Source: Hirundichthys speculiger (taxonomy: Eukaryota; Chordata; Actinopteri; Beloniformes; Exocoetidae). Taken from it: 64,000 nt of DNA. Under the pieces are notes generated by a model. The model did not search any database. It was not told the origin of the DNA and saw only the letters and a program-made list of their open reading frames with translations. A program made the translations under genes and the position numbers. The first letter of the stretch is position 1, and each line of letters opens with the position of its first letter. The stretch lies in the NCBI GenBank assembly GCA_018398805.1, contig JAGFBZ010000258.1, positions 4,514,501 through 4,578,500 on the forward strand. The letters run 5' to 3'. Positions 13,004-27,700 of the stretch are shown one piece after another.

Positions 13004-15943
13004 GTCAACATAGATCGAGGGAACATTTTTGGTGGAGCAGAGCAACGCTTCTCAAACAAGCTACAGCAGATCTAGTACACATCATTTTAAGCAGTACCGG
13101 GTTTGGATACTTTTAGACTAATAAGCAAAACAATCTACATCTCTCCAAGGTTTTCAAATATTTAATGCTAACACAATTGTAATATGTAATTAAATAATAT
13201 TAATTTTTGCATTTTATACACCTTTTCTGCACTATTCTGTGAGTTCTCTGCTAAAGAACTGCGTAAAATAGTGACTGAGATGCAAAGCACTTGGATTACA
13301 TTGTTAACTAGCAGCCACTGCAGTTAATCTAGACACAAGACAGCTGTGGTTTCTAAACTTCCATTTAAAATGACTTCTAAGCAATCATGTTTGTTCCAAG
13401 CCAAATCCAAGATGTAAATGGAATGAATCCCCTAAAGTCACTATTTAAATGCACAACATCCTAAAAGAAATAAACATGTTGGACAAAAGAATGACATGAG
13501 TGAATGATGCTGCCAATCACTGAGTAAAATAAGAGATTCAGAGGAGGTTTAACACTACATGAACTACCTGGGATCCTCCCCTGGATGTTTATTGCCTTAT
13601 TTTTATTTTTCTTGAAATGACAAAAGGGAAAAAAGAATGCAGATGTCAATGAGTACAACAAACTCTATTGACAAAAGCAGTGTTGTCTCTTCCTATATAG
13701 CAGCCAAAGTACCACACAGTGCTATGGGGAGCTGAAAAGACAAAAGAAGAGGCAGACAGGGAGATGGAAAAGGTAAAAAATAATGAGCAAGGGATGTAAA
13801 AGAGTCAGGGAAAGAGGTAATGAAATAGTGAAACAGAGAAGAAAGGCAACCCTAGAGAGACAGATAGTGTGAGGGGAGAGGGTTTAGGGATGAAGTTAAC
13901 ACCTGGGGTGGGGAGATAAAATAGGGGCATGATGGAGGGAGGTGAGAGGTCGCACTCTCCTCTACTCTGAGCTGTGATTATTCCAAAATATCTCTGCCTC
14001 TTTCTCTGCACCTCACTCTATCCGTTTTATTCTCCCGGCATGAATTTTGTCCTCAATGATCTTTCCTCCCCTAACGTCTTTTATCCCCATCTTTCGTTCT
14101 GTTTTACACTTTGTGTCCTCCCTCGCTCCTTTCCCTTTTCTCTCACTCATCCTCCATGTATAATTCAAACTGAGATTTCAGCATGACGGGCGTGGCCATT
14201 AAAAATACATGGAGACGCCGCACCGAGCCCGTTTAGTGGTGCTTTGACCTCGGAGGAGGAGTGCCATGGGCCAGGGCAGTGAGGGCAGTTACAGGGAAGG
14301 AAAGGGAAAGGAAGAGAGCTGGAGCAGAAGAGTAAGCCGTGGTATAAAGAGACTAAAAGGAAAAAGAAGAATAGTCTGAAGTGGGAAGTGTGGAAAATTG
14401 GGGGAAAGATAGATTTACATGAAACATTTAACAAAAAATTGTTATATTGTTGCTTGTCTTGGTGGTACCACACAGCTGCTCTATCACGTCTGAGCAAATC
14501 TGATTATACATACGAGCCAAAGCACCCAAAAGAAATATAGCACTGTTTGAGAAGACATTTTTTTATTGATCATTACTAGCAAGCTTTATCACCCTGGTTA
14601 GTACTCCACAACATCGTCACAACACAATAAAAGGAAGGTCCTGAAAAGAGTTCTTATTATGGTCAATAAAAACGACCCCGCATTCAGTCCACTAGGTCAG
14701 AAGTAGTCAGCGAGTCTTCCAAAATCTTTACCACTTATCTCATTTTACATCTGGGTGATCTCCCCACACTTCAAATCACTGCCAAGAACAGCTATTAAGA
14801 GCTAATCATATTTTTACTCTACTGGAAAGGAATACCTCATTTATCTTTAAACTACTGATTCAGTGTACCAATTTCACCATTCAAAGTTGCACTCAGCTTT
14901 TACCGACTGGCCAAATTTTAAATGCTAGTCTAAGACTGCCAATTGGCCTCTCATTCACGCAGAATCCTCTTCCCTCTGTGCTATCTGCATGTTGCAGTTC
15001 AAAATCCACAATGCAACTGGAAACAACCTCCAAGCTGCAACCTTCACACTAAAAATGGCAACTTCTGATAAGGATTTGCATCATAAATGTGCCTGCTTGG
15101 TTCTTTTGTCGAATGGTTGAAAAGAACTACAAACATGTTTAACATGATTATTGTCTAAACATGTTCCCTTTACATATTACTGCAGGTAAACAAAAGGTAG
15201 CACCAAAGGTATAGAGAGCAACTAAAGAAAACTTCTGTCTGTGATGCTACATTTAGTGCAATAAAAGCTTCCCAGGGAGATTTAAACTGTTATAAAAGTG
15301 TGTTCTACATTTCTTATCCTCTCTTGCTTTGGTGAAAAACTTTTTTTTTTTTGGTCACAGGAACAATTCTGAGTGATAGTCCCCAGACTTCCCTCACATA
15401 CGCAGAAAGAGACTAGTCTACCTCAAGGACTGGGTGGGTATAATTTGCATATTTATAGTTCCAAGTGTACCAATAGCCCTATGTGCTAAGAAGTCAGGCT
15501 CTGAGTTCCAAGTTTAAAGCTTCAACTGGAACGCCCCCTGAGGTTGGAACTGTAGTTTGGCAAAATGTTGTCTATCCCAACCTCAGAATCCAATATGGCT
15601 GCTACTTGTGTCAACAAAGTAAAATGTGTCTACAAAGTGATCTTGTTCCTACACTATGTGCATGTGCCAAATACCACGCACAGCTTTGTTAAACTAGTTG
15701 TCCCAAAAACGGCAAGGAGCTGCAACATTTGGAAAGATTTTATTCAATATACGTTCTCAAACAATTTCATGTGACTTTCCATTTTTTCCCCAACTTTGCT
15801 GCTGGGACATGGTCAGCTCGGGTGCAACTCCACCCCGGTTTCAACTTCCGTACTGAATGAAATGCAGCATAAGGCTACATCATTCCAAAACAAAACCGAT
15901 TCTCGTCCACACTAGGTGTTTCAGCTCCGTATCAGAAAAGCTT

Positions 15944-16294
15944 TGTCATGGCCTAGGTCAGCCATGACAGTCATTCTTTGTTTTGTGTCAAGTTGGCGTC
16001 TCTCCCTGTCTCTAGTGTTTCCTGTTTTACTTTGAAGGTCTGTCTTGTCTGCGTTGTATTCTGCTTTCCCTTCCATCCCTTGTCTTCCTGATTGTTTGCA
16101 CCTGCCTCTTGTTTGTCCCTCTGTCTATATAAATCTTGTCATTCCCCTTTTAGTTTGCTGGTCCATATTGTCGATACTCCTGTTCCCCCTTTTTGTATTC
16201 AGTAAGTTTGGACTTTGTGTTTGTTAATAAATCCCTTTGTTTGAACTCCTGCATTTTGTGTCCTCTCTTCAATTACAAGCTGCAGAGCATGACA
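15944..16294 (+). repeat. solo-LTR-like repeat, copy 1
   Basis: About 350 bp, starts TGTCATGG and ends ATGACA. It has a TATA-like box (tatataaat, 16126) and, 100 bp on, AATAAA (16226), the layout of an LTR with U3, R and U5. A second copy in opposite orientation lies at 24.3 kb. No internal coding region is present. No clear short target duplication was found. Confidence 0.6.
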
Positions 16295-19200
16295 AGATCT
16301 CTATCCACATTACACCACCATGAACACACATCACACAACCCTCCATGTTCCCTGGAGCATACATGTGATATTGTAAAAACAGGCTGAAAAGTGGAAATAA
16401 ACATTTGTTGCAGATTGTTTCATGCAGTAGCTCATGATGTCTTTTCATACAATAAAGTTGCAGTGTTATTAGATATATAAAGTCTTTCAATCAAAAAAAA
16501 GACAACTTACATTTGGAGCCACTGAGGGGCGAACAGGAAGAACTTGTTCGGATACGTGTCCTGGGCAACAACAATAAACCAATGTCCAATACTGCTGTCT
16601 TTGAGTGCGTCGACCCATTTATTTTACAGTCGTGCTCTTCTTTACGCAGGTAAAACATGTTCCACAATTTATCTCAGGCAAGTTTCCATTTAACGGGTTC
16701 ACAGTACCATTTTCCAATGCTGTCACACACACAGTCGAAAAGATTTTTTGCTTGCCTGTCCCGGTTCACACCTGCTCCTCATCACCTGCACCTTACCTAA
16801 ATTACCTGTGTGTTTTACCTGTGTTTGTGTTCTAGCGCGCCACCCAGTGTATAAACAACATCACTGCATCTCCATTTACAAACAATGACAAAAATATTAC
16901 TGTGGCTCCAACAAGATACAAGACTTGGCTGCATAACACATGATAAAGTCTGCATCATATTTTTTTAAATTGTCGTTAAGGCTTGTCTGTGTCTCCTCCT
17001 TTAGGTTTTATTGGACGTTGGCAACCAGTTCTATTACTGCCCACCTACTGGGCTGCGCGTTTATAATAGCGCAATGCAGACTTGGCAAATCAATACTCTG
17101 TGACCCAGAAGAGCAAACCAATGCAACTGCCTCGTTTGCAAATGTTCTTAGTTTTGCCTGTCTCAATTAAACCTCAACAGCTGTGTTACAGACTGAAACA
17201 GGGTCAAATTCACCGGAGTAGAGTGGATGCCAGGATACCTCATAGTCTGATATGCACTTTCCTAGGAATGTATCCATGTGTCGGCTTAATGTGGACCACC
17301 AGCAAATGTGACTAGTCCGCTTGGTAGCATTGCATTCCCTGCTGCTGCTACTGCTTTGTTATTTTCAAGCTCGAGTGAGATAGATTGCTGTAATATCAGT
17401 AAAAGCTACTGGTGTGCAAGATTTATCAGTTCCAACTTGTATAAAATACGCATCAAGCTCCAGAAAAGAACCAACAAGGGCACCTAGTGTTTGGTGGTGT
17501 GATTACAGAGCAACAAAAACAACGGACCAATATAGAAACGCCACCTACGACATGCATGGTTGCTACGCAGGAACATTAATCATAGTTTACACCTAAACCA
17601 ATGTAAGGATGAACATTGTTTTTTTCCCCAAAGAAAACAATCTAAATGTGAAGTTTAAATCCCATGAGAAGACTTCAAACTGGATGCTTGACAATCATAT
17701 AATTCTCTGGCACACATCATCACTGTCATACACTGCTAATTATTAGTTTAAACTACCGTGGCTAGTGTGATCAGTAGGAGAGACTACAGAATTGGGGAAA
17801 AGGGTTGGTGGCAATACTTCATCAAAACCTGGAAGCAATGTATTTTTCAGTGTGTGCATGTCTCCAAAACACACACACACACAAAAAAAAAAAAACAGTT
17901 GTCCAACACACTCGCCTTTGATTCCACAAGTTAGATCCTATTTAATAATAAGTAACTAATCACTTGAGTTTCTATACAAAAGCTAAATAGATTGTGTAAG
18001 AGACACACAGTGGAGGAGACAGACTGTCATATCTAGAATGTCATGTTCTATATCAGTCTCCAAAGGAGGACATCTATTTTAAAACGCACACACATTCTGT
18101 CAATGCCCCTCTTAAAGATTTTTTTTTTTTTTTTTTTTGGCAGAAGACCCTGGTTTTCTGCTAATGTTTTTTCCATGTCTTCTCGCCTTTCTTTCATAAA
18201 TAATCCAAAGCTGCTATTAACATGGTCAGGAGATGGCAAGCATACAAGACCGCAGAGGCAGAAGTAGAAAGATAGATTGAGGCACGCCAAGAGCAAGAAA
18301 GCAGGGAAGTGGAAACAAACACTTAACCTCTTTTTTCCTTGTTCCTCCCACCTGTTCTCTATGATCTAATGTAACACTGCTGCAAGATGTAACAACACTT
18401 CTTGAAACACACATTTTTCCCTAGAGTCCTCCAATGCTCTTTAACTGAGCTCTTTTCCTTTGACATTTCGCATTTCACTGCCTTACCTTTTCACATCTAT
18501 CACTTTTACTGCCTGTGTGTTTTTTTTTCCTTCACGTCTGCTTCTTTTTGCCGTCACATTAAAAAACAAAAGCAAAATTGAAAATAAACAAGAGAGAAAA
18601 CAAACCACAAGGGAGCGCGACAATTAGAGGCGAATCTAAATAATAAAGAAGAACAATGGAAATAGGAGGAAAAACAGCGCACCATTTTCTCAGCGACACT
18701 TGTTTTAACATCAACTGTTTCATTCAAAAATAGGAGAAACATTCCTACATGGTATTCAAAACTTTATATCAAAAACGTTGATTTTTAGCAACCCCTTATT
18801 AAAATGTGGTCCATGAAGAATCCCTTTTCCTCTTGAAGTGACTTTCTTTCTGCGAGTTTCCCCAACTCTCATTTTCTCTACGTCTGTCCTAGTTTCACTC
18901 AGTTATTAGAAAATACTGTATAGTGGAAGAAAGGCTTCAAATCTTTGAACTATTTGGGATATTCTTCTGACTTTGCACACAGCCTCCAATCACCTCGACA
19001 TGCTGCTTGAAAGGTAATGTCAACTTACAGCTCTCGTGTCCGTTTCTGCTGAAATATTAAGTGTATGGAAATGTAAAAGTTAAAGAAGCGCATCGTTCCC
19101 AAAGTAAGGTGGAATTCGTTCAAAAGGGACGGGCCTTTTACTTGTGACCTCAACTGCAGGGTCCAGATGAATAAAAGATGCGTTCGTCAAAAAAACCCAT

Positions 19201-19890
19201 GTACACGTTTTTCTACGGGCAAACCGTGTTTGTAAAAGACGGATATGCCCACCTCCTCAGACCATGTGTACCGCAACCAAGCTTCAACCCAAAGTGTAAA
19301 GGCTTTTTCCTTTTTCATGCTGCACTATGTTTCATATTTGGCTTCTTTGTTGTTTGTCTTGTACAGACCAACGACACTGAAGCATTCCTTCGCCTCAGAG
19401 AGATAAACAGTCTCCACCCATGTTTCCCCACAGCATAGTGCTGAACTTTTCATCCCAGTGTGTATTCTCCCACTGCTGCTATCACCCATAAGTATACATA
19501 GTCATGAGATTCTTAGGCACCCACACAAATGCATTACCACAACAGCAGCAAGCAGCCGCTCGGATCACTCCCAGCTGAAACACATCCCAGAAACCCATCA
19601 AGCACCTTTCAGATCACTTACGTTTCTTATTCACTTATTTCACTGGACAAACGCTTTAAACAACCAAAAGATTTCAACGTTTGGTTGATTTTAACAATAA
19701 AAAGTCAGGACAGCAAGTACTTACAGACTTGAGGTAACAGATTCAACTGAATCTCCTGTTTGAAACACCTTCAGAGGTCATTTGCAGGTTGACAACAAAT
19801 TATCTGTACAGTTCCTTTACTGTGGGTGTCTGTTATACTGACCAAAATGAAAGCTTTGTTGGATGTTACATACAGTAGAGTCAACCGTGC

Positions 19891-19915
19891 AAAAAAAAAA
19901 AAAAAAAAAAAAAAA
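19891..19915. repeat. poly(A)25 followed by T9
   Basis: A25 then G and a T run; may be the tail of a retroposed repeat. Confidence 0.9.
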
Positions 19916-19967
19916 GTTTTTTTTAATTACCAAGTATCCTTTAATTTACTTTTTACAGGACCAAGAG

Positions 19968-20328
19968 CAGTGATTCCCAAAGTGTGGGCCGCGGCCTCCT
20001 GGTGGGCCATCGCGGTACTGCAGGTGAGCTGTGAGAGGTCATTAAAATTAAATAGGTTTTTAATCCACAATCTTTTTTATATATGTGTTTTTAATTACTG
20101 TAAAATATTAAAAACATGATTTAAAAACATTAAGTAGTAACAAAACAAACCAATTAAGTCTTATTCTACAGTCATCTTAACTTAACTTTTTTGTTGACCC
20201 CTTACCTTAAGGTCAGAACATTCTAGTCCTGTATGTTGACCACAGTTGTGATTAAAGGTTTCGGTGGACCGTGGAGATTTTTCACATTTCAAATTGGGTC
20301 TTGGTATTCTGAAGTTTGGGAATGGCTG
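19968..20328. mobile_element. hAT-like non-autonomous element
   Basis: Left end CAGTGATTCCCAAAGTGTGG and right end inverted CAGCCATTCCCAAACTTC are related. Flanks accaagag and gcctagag agree at 6 of 8 positions. 361 bp, no open frame. Confidence 0.6.
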
Positions 20329-21179
20329 GCCTAGAGAGATGTGGGCACCTTTATACACCACTTTGTAAACGGGACACTAATGTCTAAGGCTGAGAGACGT
20401 AAAGACACCAGGGTGACCATCAGACCACTGTTACGAGAAAACAGGAAAGGAGGGGGTTAAGCGTAATACATCGATTGTAGAAACTAATGAGGTTAACATC
20501 CCCCTCCTCGCTCACAATGCAAACATCGTCATTGTCTGTCTCTGTGGACTTTGAATGGGGCGATGTCAGCCACTGCCCAACTGAATTGTGGGTTCCATGA
20601 ATTACATCAATAACATTGCCTCCATCAAAAGTTGGGGAATTTTTAACTTTTTTCCTGCTTCAAGTGCATGCATCAGCCAATCAAGTTGCAGCTATGGAGC
20701 TGCAGGAAGCCAATGAAATTGCTGAAATTTGATTGGTTCTTTTTGGTATGATGAGGAAACGTCAGGAAGCGCCATCCCCAGAGCGTTGCTACAATGCTGC
20801 TGTGTGAGTCCCCCTTAAATCTCTTCCACACTCGTCCGAACAGGTTACAACAGCAATTTTAAAAACAAAGGTTATCTCCAGCCCAGTGTGTGAAGAAATC
20901 TCCATCATTTCACCTTTGTAAGCACAGATGTCCGGTGGATGTGCACGTACCACTGGAGACAACGGTTTCTGCAGATAGCTCATATGTCTTTCCTGGCTTC
21001 TATTAAAGTGCTCTTTTTTATGGTCAAGAACTTGCACAAATTTTATCATTAATCTAGTCATTTAATTCACGATTTAATAATGTAATTCACTATTTTATTG
21101 ACAGATTTTGGTTTTGATAGGTATAGACAAGGGTATTATATAGAATTGAAAGTGATACAGGATTTCTTCCGGACCACAC

Positions 21180-21326
21180 CCAAAATGAAATCAGTTCTTC
21201 CTTTTCACATTTCTGACAACTCCTGAAAATTTCATCAAAATCCATTCATAACTTTGAGTTATCTTGAACACAGACAGACAGACAGATAAACGCTGGCAAA
21301 AACATAACCTCCTTGGTGGAGGTAAA
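21180..21326 (+). repeat. teleost LINE 3' repeat
   Basis: Contains aaaatccattcataactttg, cagacagacagacagataaa and aacataacctccttggtgga, a common fish repeat 3' end. Confidence 0.65.
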
Positions 21327-22344
21327 AATAAAAGCAACTATAAAATCCATTAAAGATAAAATATAACTATAGGTTGAAAGCAATAGAGGACGAAAACGTT
21401 AATAAAATTGATAAAGCAAAGCTCAGATGGAACAATATAGGTAAGTCAGTTACAGTGCAGTAAAAAGTGCAGCAGGAAATACAGGAAAAAGATATTGCAA
21501 ACAATTGATCTTCAGCCAAAAAAAAAAAAAGTTGGATGTCACATAGATTTTAAATGACAGAGCTAATTTTGAGTTCATGTAACAAAACAATACGGTTTTA
21601 GCAAAAGCTGGATATTGTGAGATGTCAGTGGGGTTGACGTTACCTCCTCCAGTTTTGAGCAGCCTGCTCTGATTGTTCACTTCAGTCATAAACTTTATGC
21701 CACAGACAGTTGATGAACCGGGTTGTAAACTACTTTTGTTCATGCATGTTGTGCGGTGAATTGTTGTTGGCAACCAGGAAAACCTGGAGTCGACTTTCAG
21801 TGACATGAATATTCTCTTATTGATCATGTGGAATGGACTCCTTGGTGATAAAAACTAATATGCTTACATGGTAAATGTGGAGGGGGGGTCCAAACGAATG
21901 GTTTTATGTGTGGGAGATCTGTCTCAGTAAGATATAAAGGTTCATACCATTAAAAAGAGAAGCGCAACAAAACGTTAAATTAGATTACATTAGATTTTTA
22001 TTCACTGCTTAGAAATGAATATAAAAGCACTAAATAGCTAAAATCATGAATGCTAGCCTTCAGCTATGCTGGCCAATCAGATGACCGGATGGCGTTTGAT
22101 TGGCTGCCCTAGATTTTCAGTTGTATAGTTTTATCTGATGTGGTCCCAAAAAACTCCCTTGTGTGGCTTGTGGGGGACTCACCACTCTTGCTGCTTGCTT
22201 GGTTGTAGTGGTTTCTTGTCAGTCTCTTAATGTCAGAGTTTAGTACAAGCCGGGTCGTAACGACATCTACAGACACTTTCCAGCTGGAAGATAAAGGCCT
22301 TTCTGGGTGAAGTTTGAATGTCTCCCCTATGACTGAGAGGCTTT

Positions 22345-22535
22345 TCTCTGGGTACTCCAGCCTCCTCCCACAGTCCAGATACATGTGTTTCAGATTAGCT
22401 GATGACTCCTAACAGCCCTTAGGAGTCCTGTCCAGGGAGTACCAGTGCCTTTTTCCTAAAGAAAGCTGGGCCAGCAGATCCCCGTGACCCTGTAGAGGAC
22501 CAAACGGGTCTGGATAATGAATGGATGGATAGACT
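22345..22535 (+). repeat. L2-like/SINE element with (ATGG)n tail
   Basis: Contains tactccagcctcctcccaca, gatccccgtgaccctgtaga and aatgaatggatggat. Same family as the copies at 6.5, 6.7 and 63.1 kb. Confidence 0.75.
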
Positions 22536-24270
22536 TAACATCTGCAATGTCCTGCGGTGCTAACACGGTGCTAACTGATCTCTGTTGTTGCTAACTAGGC
22601 TAACTGGCCCAATGAAAATCCTAAAGATGGTTGCTACCCCACCTCCAAAATAAATGAAATAAACAACCAACATCAAAGTTATTAGTCTCAGGGCAGTTTC
22701 ACAGTAACAGTGTGAGCATCCAGCTAGAACATTTTGATACTGATAATTACCCTCAACTGGGGGGCATCATGAGGGCCCCCAGGTGATGGTAATTATCCGA
22801 GATTCATGTTCCTCAGAGTTTGAATCTGAGTTAGAAAAAAAGAGAAAGAAAAACAAACCTTAACAAATTATGAATTTGGAATCACAAACCAGTATAAGAT
22901 TTTAGATACTGAAACTGAGATAATTTCATTAATCAATGTATTTTTATACTTAGATACCAGATACGCCAATGATTCAGTCTTTTTTTTTTTTTTTGCCATT
23001 TGTCTTGTTTTTAAAAATACATTTAAAACATGCCTTTCAACATTTCATGATGAAAAAGTTCACTTTATTCTCAATTAAGAGAATAAAGAATAAAAAATTT
23101 GTCTGATCATTCTTACTTTTTTTGGAAACATTTAAAGTTCATGACTGCTGTGACTGACAAAAGAAGGTATCTAGTTTTCATTAAAGAAAAAAAGAAAGCT
23201 AATCATATTCTAGAAAATTCAAACTAGCTTCCCTCACTCACTTTCCCTCCTTTACAAGCTCATTTGTTTCAAACGAGACGGCCCATTACTGCAGCATTAT
23301 TCCACCACAGTTCGCGCCGTGTTTCAAGGCCGACGTAGAACTCATGCAGGCTAAAGCTATTTACAAACGAACCAAACTAATAACAGACTCTCATGTTGGA
23401 ATGACAATTTAAGTTTCATCCAAGATGAGGTCCTTTCATACAACAAGACAGGACGTTTAATGATAAATGATAGGCATTTGTCGAGTCAATAACAGGATAA
23501 TGCGAGCACTAATGAAAAATTTAGCTCATAACCATGTACACCTTTCCTTGTGTCATTTCTGCTGCTGTCAGTATCTCTTCCCCGCAGCAGACATTTTGTT
23601 TTCTCAAACAGAGGTGTGACTAATAGCAGTAATGTTTTTGTTCCATGAACGAGCGCCAGGGTGCTGGTATTATCCATGCTGGCCAGGGCCCCGTGGGGGG
23701 TTTTTTCGCTATGGAGGTTGATTCACTGGTTATCACTTGCAGCACATGGAATCCCAGATCCCACCAAGGCACGTGGATTTCCTTTCACTCAAACACACAT
23801 GCACACTCTGAGGACCTCTTCTGCTTGAATTTCTTATGAGAAATAAGAAACTGGGTTGATCCCCAGGCACGGCACAGAAATTGCTAACTTGAGCCATAAT
23901 AGTTAGGATGGATCAAAGTAGGGGTGGAAAATAATACCCAACAGGCATTTCTTGCAGACATTTTGACTTGCCAGAAAAGCCCAGGTGAAACTAATGACAT
24001 TAATAATAGCTCCTTTGCTGTTAGGCAAGTCATAGTCAGCAACCATTAGTAATGTTATTAGTTAAATGTACATTTGAAAAGTCAAAATGTGAGAACGGTC
24101 TCCCTTAAGAACGGCAGACTGCCTGCGATCATCCAGATGTGATGTGTGAAATCTCTACTTGTGTGTGTAATGGCTAAATTTATTACTTATCTCATCTTCC
24201 ATTCAGCCAGTGTGTTCACTTTTACACACATGCAGCACATCTAAAATACAGGGAGACTAAAGATATCAGT

Positions 24271-24728
24271 TGTCAGGTGTGAGGCAGAATGGAGGACCCA
24301 GGCGCAGGAGTTTCAAAAGAAATAAAAAGTATTTATTTAACAAAAACAAAAAGTCCAAGAAAACCAAAATCCACAAAAGTAATTCCAAAAGGGGAAAAAA
24401 AAAAGACTAAATCCAAAACAAACCAAAAAAAAAAAAATCCACAAAAGTACTTACAGGGCGTGAGACAACGCAAGACAAAAAACAAACCGGCATGGAAATA
24501 AAGACAACGGACCAGCACAGACAAGGGAGATGATAAGATTTAAATACACAGGTCAACAAATGAGAGACAGGTGCAGACAATCAGGATAACAAGAGGGAAG
24601 GGAGCAAAAAGGCAGACCTTCAAAGTAAAACAGGAAACAGGTAACACAAAAGACACAGATTGACGCCAACTTAACACAGAACATAGAAAAACCCAAAATG
24701 GCCGTCTTGGCCGCCCCAGACCATGACA
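24271..24728 (-). repeat. solo-LTR-like repeat, copy 2
   Basis: About 458 bp, the reverse-strand relative of the repeat at 15.9 kb: on its own strand it starts TGTCATGGTCTGGGGCGG and shares cctgttttactttgaaggtc with copy 1, and ends CACACCTGACA. It carries extra A/T-rich filler. The open frame seen within it is lysine-rich noise from that filler. Confidence 0.6.
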
Positions 24729-27700
24729 GTCGGAGGCAGAAGTAGATTTTGCTCATAGCTACAAAAAGTTTGGAACGTTTTTATGAAAGCCAAAACGTGT
24801 AAACTTCACTGCCCTTGTGGTTTACGCACAAATCCATTCTGCTTACATTTTATGAATGACCTTTTAGCTCCCCCTCTCTTTACAATCAAATCTCAGTGTA
24901 AATAGCAAGCCGTAAAGTATTACACTAACTCAGTACAATGAGTTTTACCTTTGATATTTAAAAAAGAAAAAAGAAAAAAAAAAAGCAATACATAGATCTA
25001 CAATATGGTCTTTCACAGTGTCTGTTAAATACCATTTATCAGTGTGTGTTTAAACTTTCACTATGGAGACACTGATTTCACAAATTGCACTTTCATCAGC
25101 AGAGTTCCCAGCCTGTCAGCTTTAAACTCAGGTCAAAAGATTTGCACCATCCAGCAGCAAACAAATCCAATTTAGCCCGTGTTCACACATTACATATGGC
25201 TCATGTAAATGAATCATCTCCAGGCAACACTGAATAGATGAGCCTAATAAATAATTTCAGCAGAACAATTAAGTCTCCCTTCATTAACCATTTGCTCATT
25301 AAGTCTGCCTTCGTTAGTAAAGGTTGGATGATCGCGTCCTGCCCCGCTGTAGCAGCCGTGATATTTCACCGCTGCAGATGATTTCCACCGAAGCAATGTG
25401 CGCAAGTCGACACAAAACGGAGACCCACTCACATCCTAATGAGTCTTCCAGCTCGCTGTTCGGTGTGCACCGTGGCTTCATTATCATCACCCTCTTAATG
25501 CCTCCATGGAAGAAATCAACACCACATCATTACACCCTGGAGGATGCCACGATCTCTCCTGCTCACTGTCTTTTAAGCTTTTTCATCTTTTTTTTGCATC
25601 TTCTTCCCTCCATCTGTCCTTCCGCATGTCCAGATTTCATTTCCGCCTGTCGGCTTCTCATTTAATCCTCTTTTGCTCCATCTTAAGGCCTTCTCTCTCC
25701 CTCATTTTCAAGTTTCTTTCACTCTCTCCTTTCACTGCTCTCGATCCATATGCTTTTTTTTTTTTTTTTTTCATTAAACAGGTTGAGGACAAGACAGTAG
25801 ATCAAACTCAGCCTGATCTTGAGAACGATTGCAACATTACAGCATTTCCTGTTAGTTGCATTTTCATGCAGCTGCCGTCATCCTTATGAAGCCAAATGCC
25901 AAACTGATTTGTAATTCGGGAGGTCCAGATATGCTTGGAAAATTATTCTAGTACGTCTTTTAAGTGCGCCACAGGCCTTCGCCTGCTTTAACGTTCCAGA
26001 AACTTGAGCAAACATTTGCTCTCGCTAATTTGCACAACGGAGCACAAAGTGTGTGACTTTACTATAGTGCCTCCTCAAATTGAGGATGTTCATGTCAAAC
26101 GATGAAGGACACTTCTGCACCGAGCAAACGACGGCGAGTACATAGAGCAATCATACGCGGGTGAATGAATCCCCCCCGACAGTCAGACAGGGTAAGGAAG
26201 CTGCAAGCTGAATTACGTAAGCAAGTATTAGTCTGTTGTAATTCTTACCTCGCACATACGTACACAGGGATGCAGATATATATTACAGACAAGTCATGAT
26301 TATTATTCCAAAGACAAACTGCTCACCCACCAGCACAAACTCTGCTGGACACATGTGAAGCAGCATGGCGGAGCGTGGGAAAGCGTCCTGCCTCCGACCT
26401 TGGCCTGGGAACACACAACTTCATAAACCCACCTCCAGAGACACGTCCCTTCAAAAGGAACCACGAGTGTGTCTGTGTGTGTGTTTAAATGCATTTTAAA
26501 TTCTCAAGCAGGATCAATTGCCACTGATGCTGAGTCGCATGCAGTGTGTGTGTGTGTGTGTTGAGTCTGGGCAGCGTTTCCCATACTCCCTGAGGAAAAG
26601 TCACTCCATTTGCTCTCACCGGGGGATAGTCACTGCTTATCAATTTATGAATTGAATTTCATTTTCAGCTTCTCAGCGTGCGAAGGGTCACAGAGTGAAA
26701 TGTTCCTGGTAACGGCAGACAAAGCTGCGCGCAGGCAGCCCATTAGCCCCAGCGCCGATGTGAAGGCTTCTCGCTTTTGTAAAAGGGCGGGGGGGGGGGG
26801 ATTCAACAGATTTTTTTGTGTGTGTGTCTGTGTGCATATTTTTTAAATGCATTTTGCAGCGCAAACTAAGGCTTGTGAGGTGACTGAAACTGTAAATGCC
26901 ATACTGCTGCTTTAATTACCGTCCATGTACAAACAATCAATATGAAGCTGGTAGATCCCGTGGGATAAAAGCAGACAGAGTTAAAGATGGAGTATGAGGG
27001 GGGGGAAGAAAAACAAAAAAACTGTTTGCCAATGAGAAAAGGGACCGAAATGGAAATAAGCGCAGCTTATTGAAGAAGCGGCTGCTTCACACTCCAGGTT
27101 ATGGTCTTTCTATGATAAGCCTGCAATTTCTGAAACCCCCCCAGGGACGCAGCGACCTGCTCTTTATCATATAAATTCAGTAGGGCTTTTTTTTAATTCC
27201 ATTTCCCACAGAACCGACCAGCAGCTCACACAGGAAGCACAGTTTGATTAAGAACATCTGCTGTTTTACACATCCACCTCACGCTGCAAGGATGGCTCTC
27301 TAAAGGATAGTCAGATGGTGGCGGTGGTGGGTGGGTGTGTGAGAGGGGGGAGTTAAAAGGTAACTGAGTTTCAGGTAACTGAAAAGACACAAAAGTCAGA
27401 CAAACTGTTTTTTAATTAATTTTAGCCAAAAGAAAGGAAGATAGCATGAGTGAAGCGATCATCCCAGCGGTCTGGTTCCTCTGCCACATCGGTTGCATTT
27501 CACAGAGGCGGCTGAAGTTTAGCTGTGATATTGTTGCCATGCACAGTTTTTCTGCACAGTGTCGAATTATTGCCCACATTCTGGGGTTTCTCTGAAGATG
27601 ATAATGAATTTGAATCTTGAAGATTTTCTTCTGTCATATCAGAGCTCCACAGATGTAAAGTTGTATAGTTTGAAAACAGGTCTGGGACAAAACTAAAAAC

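Noticed and set aside
20340..20820. Possible further DNA transposon
   Set aside because: Some inverted CCAAT-like motifs are present but no paired ends or target duplication could be found.
24289..24501. Lys-rich open frame of 70 codons
   Set aside because: It is the A-rich filler inside the LTR-like repeat.
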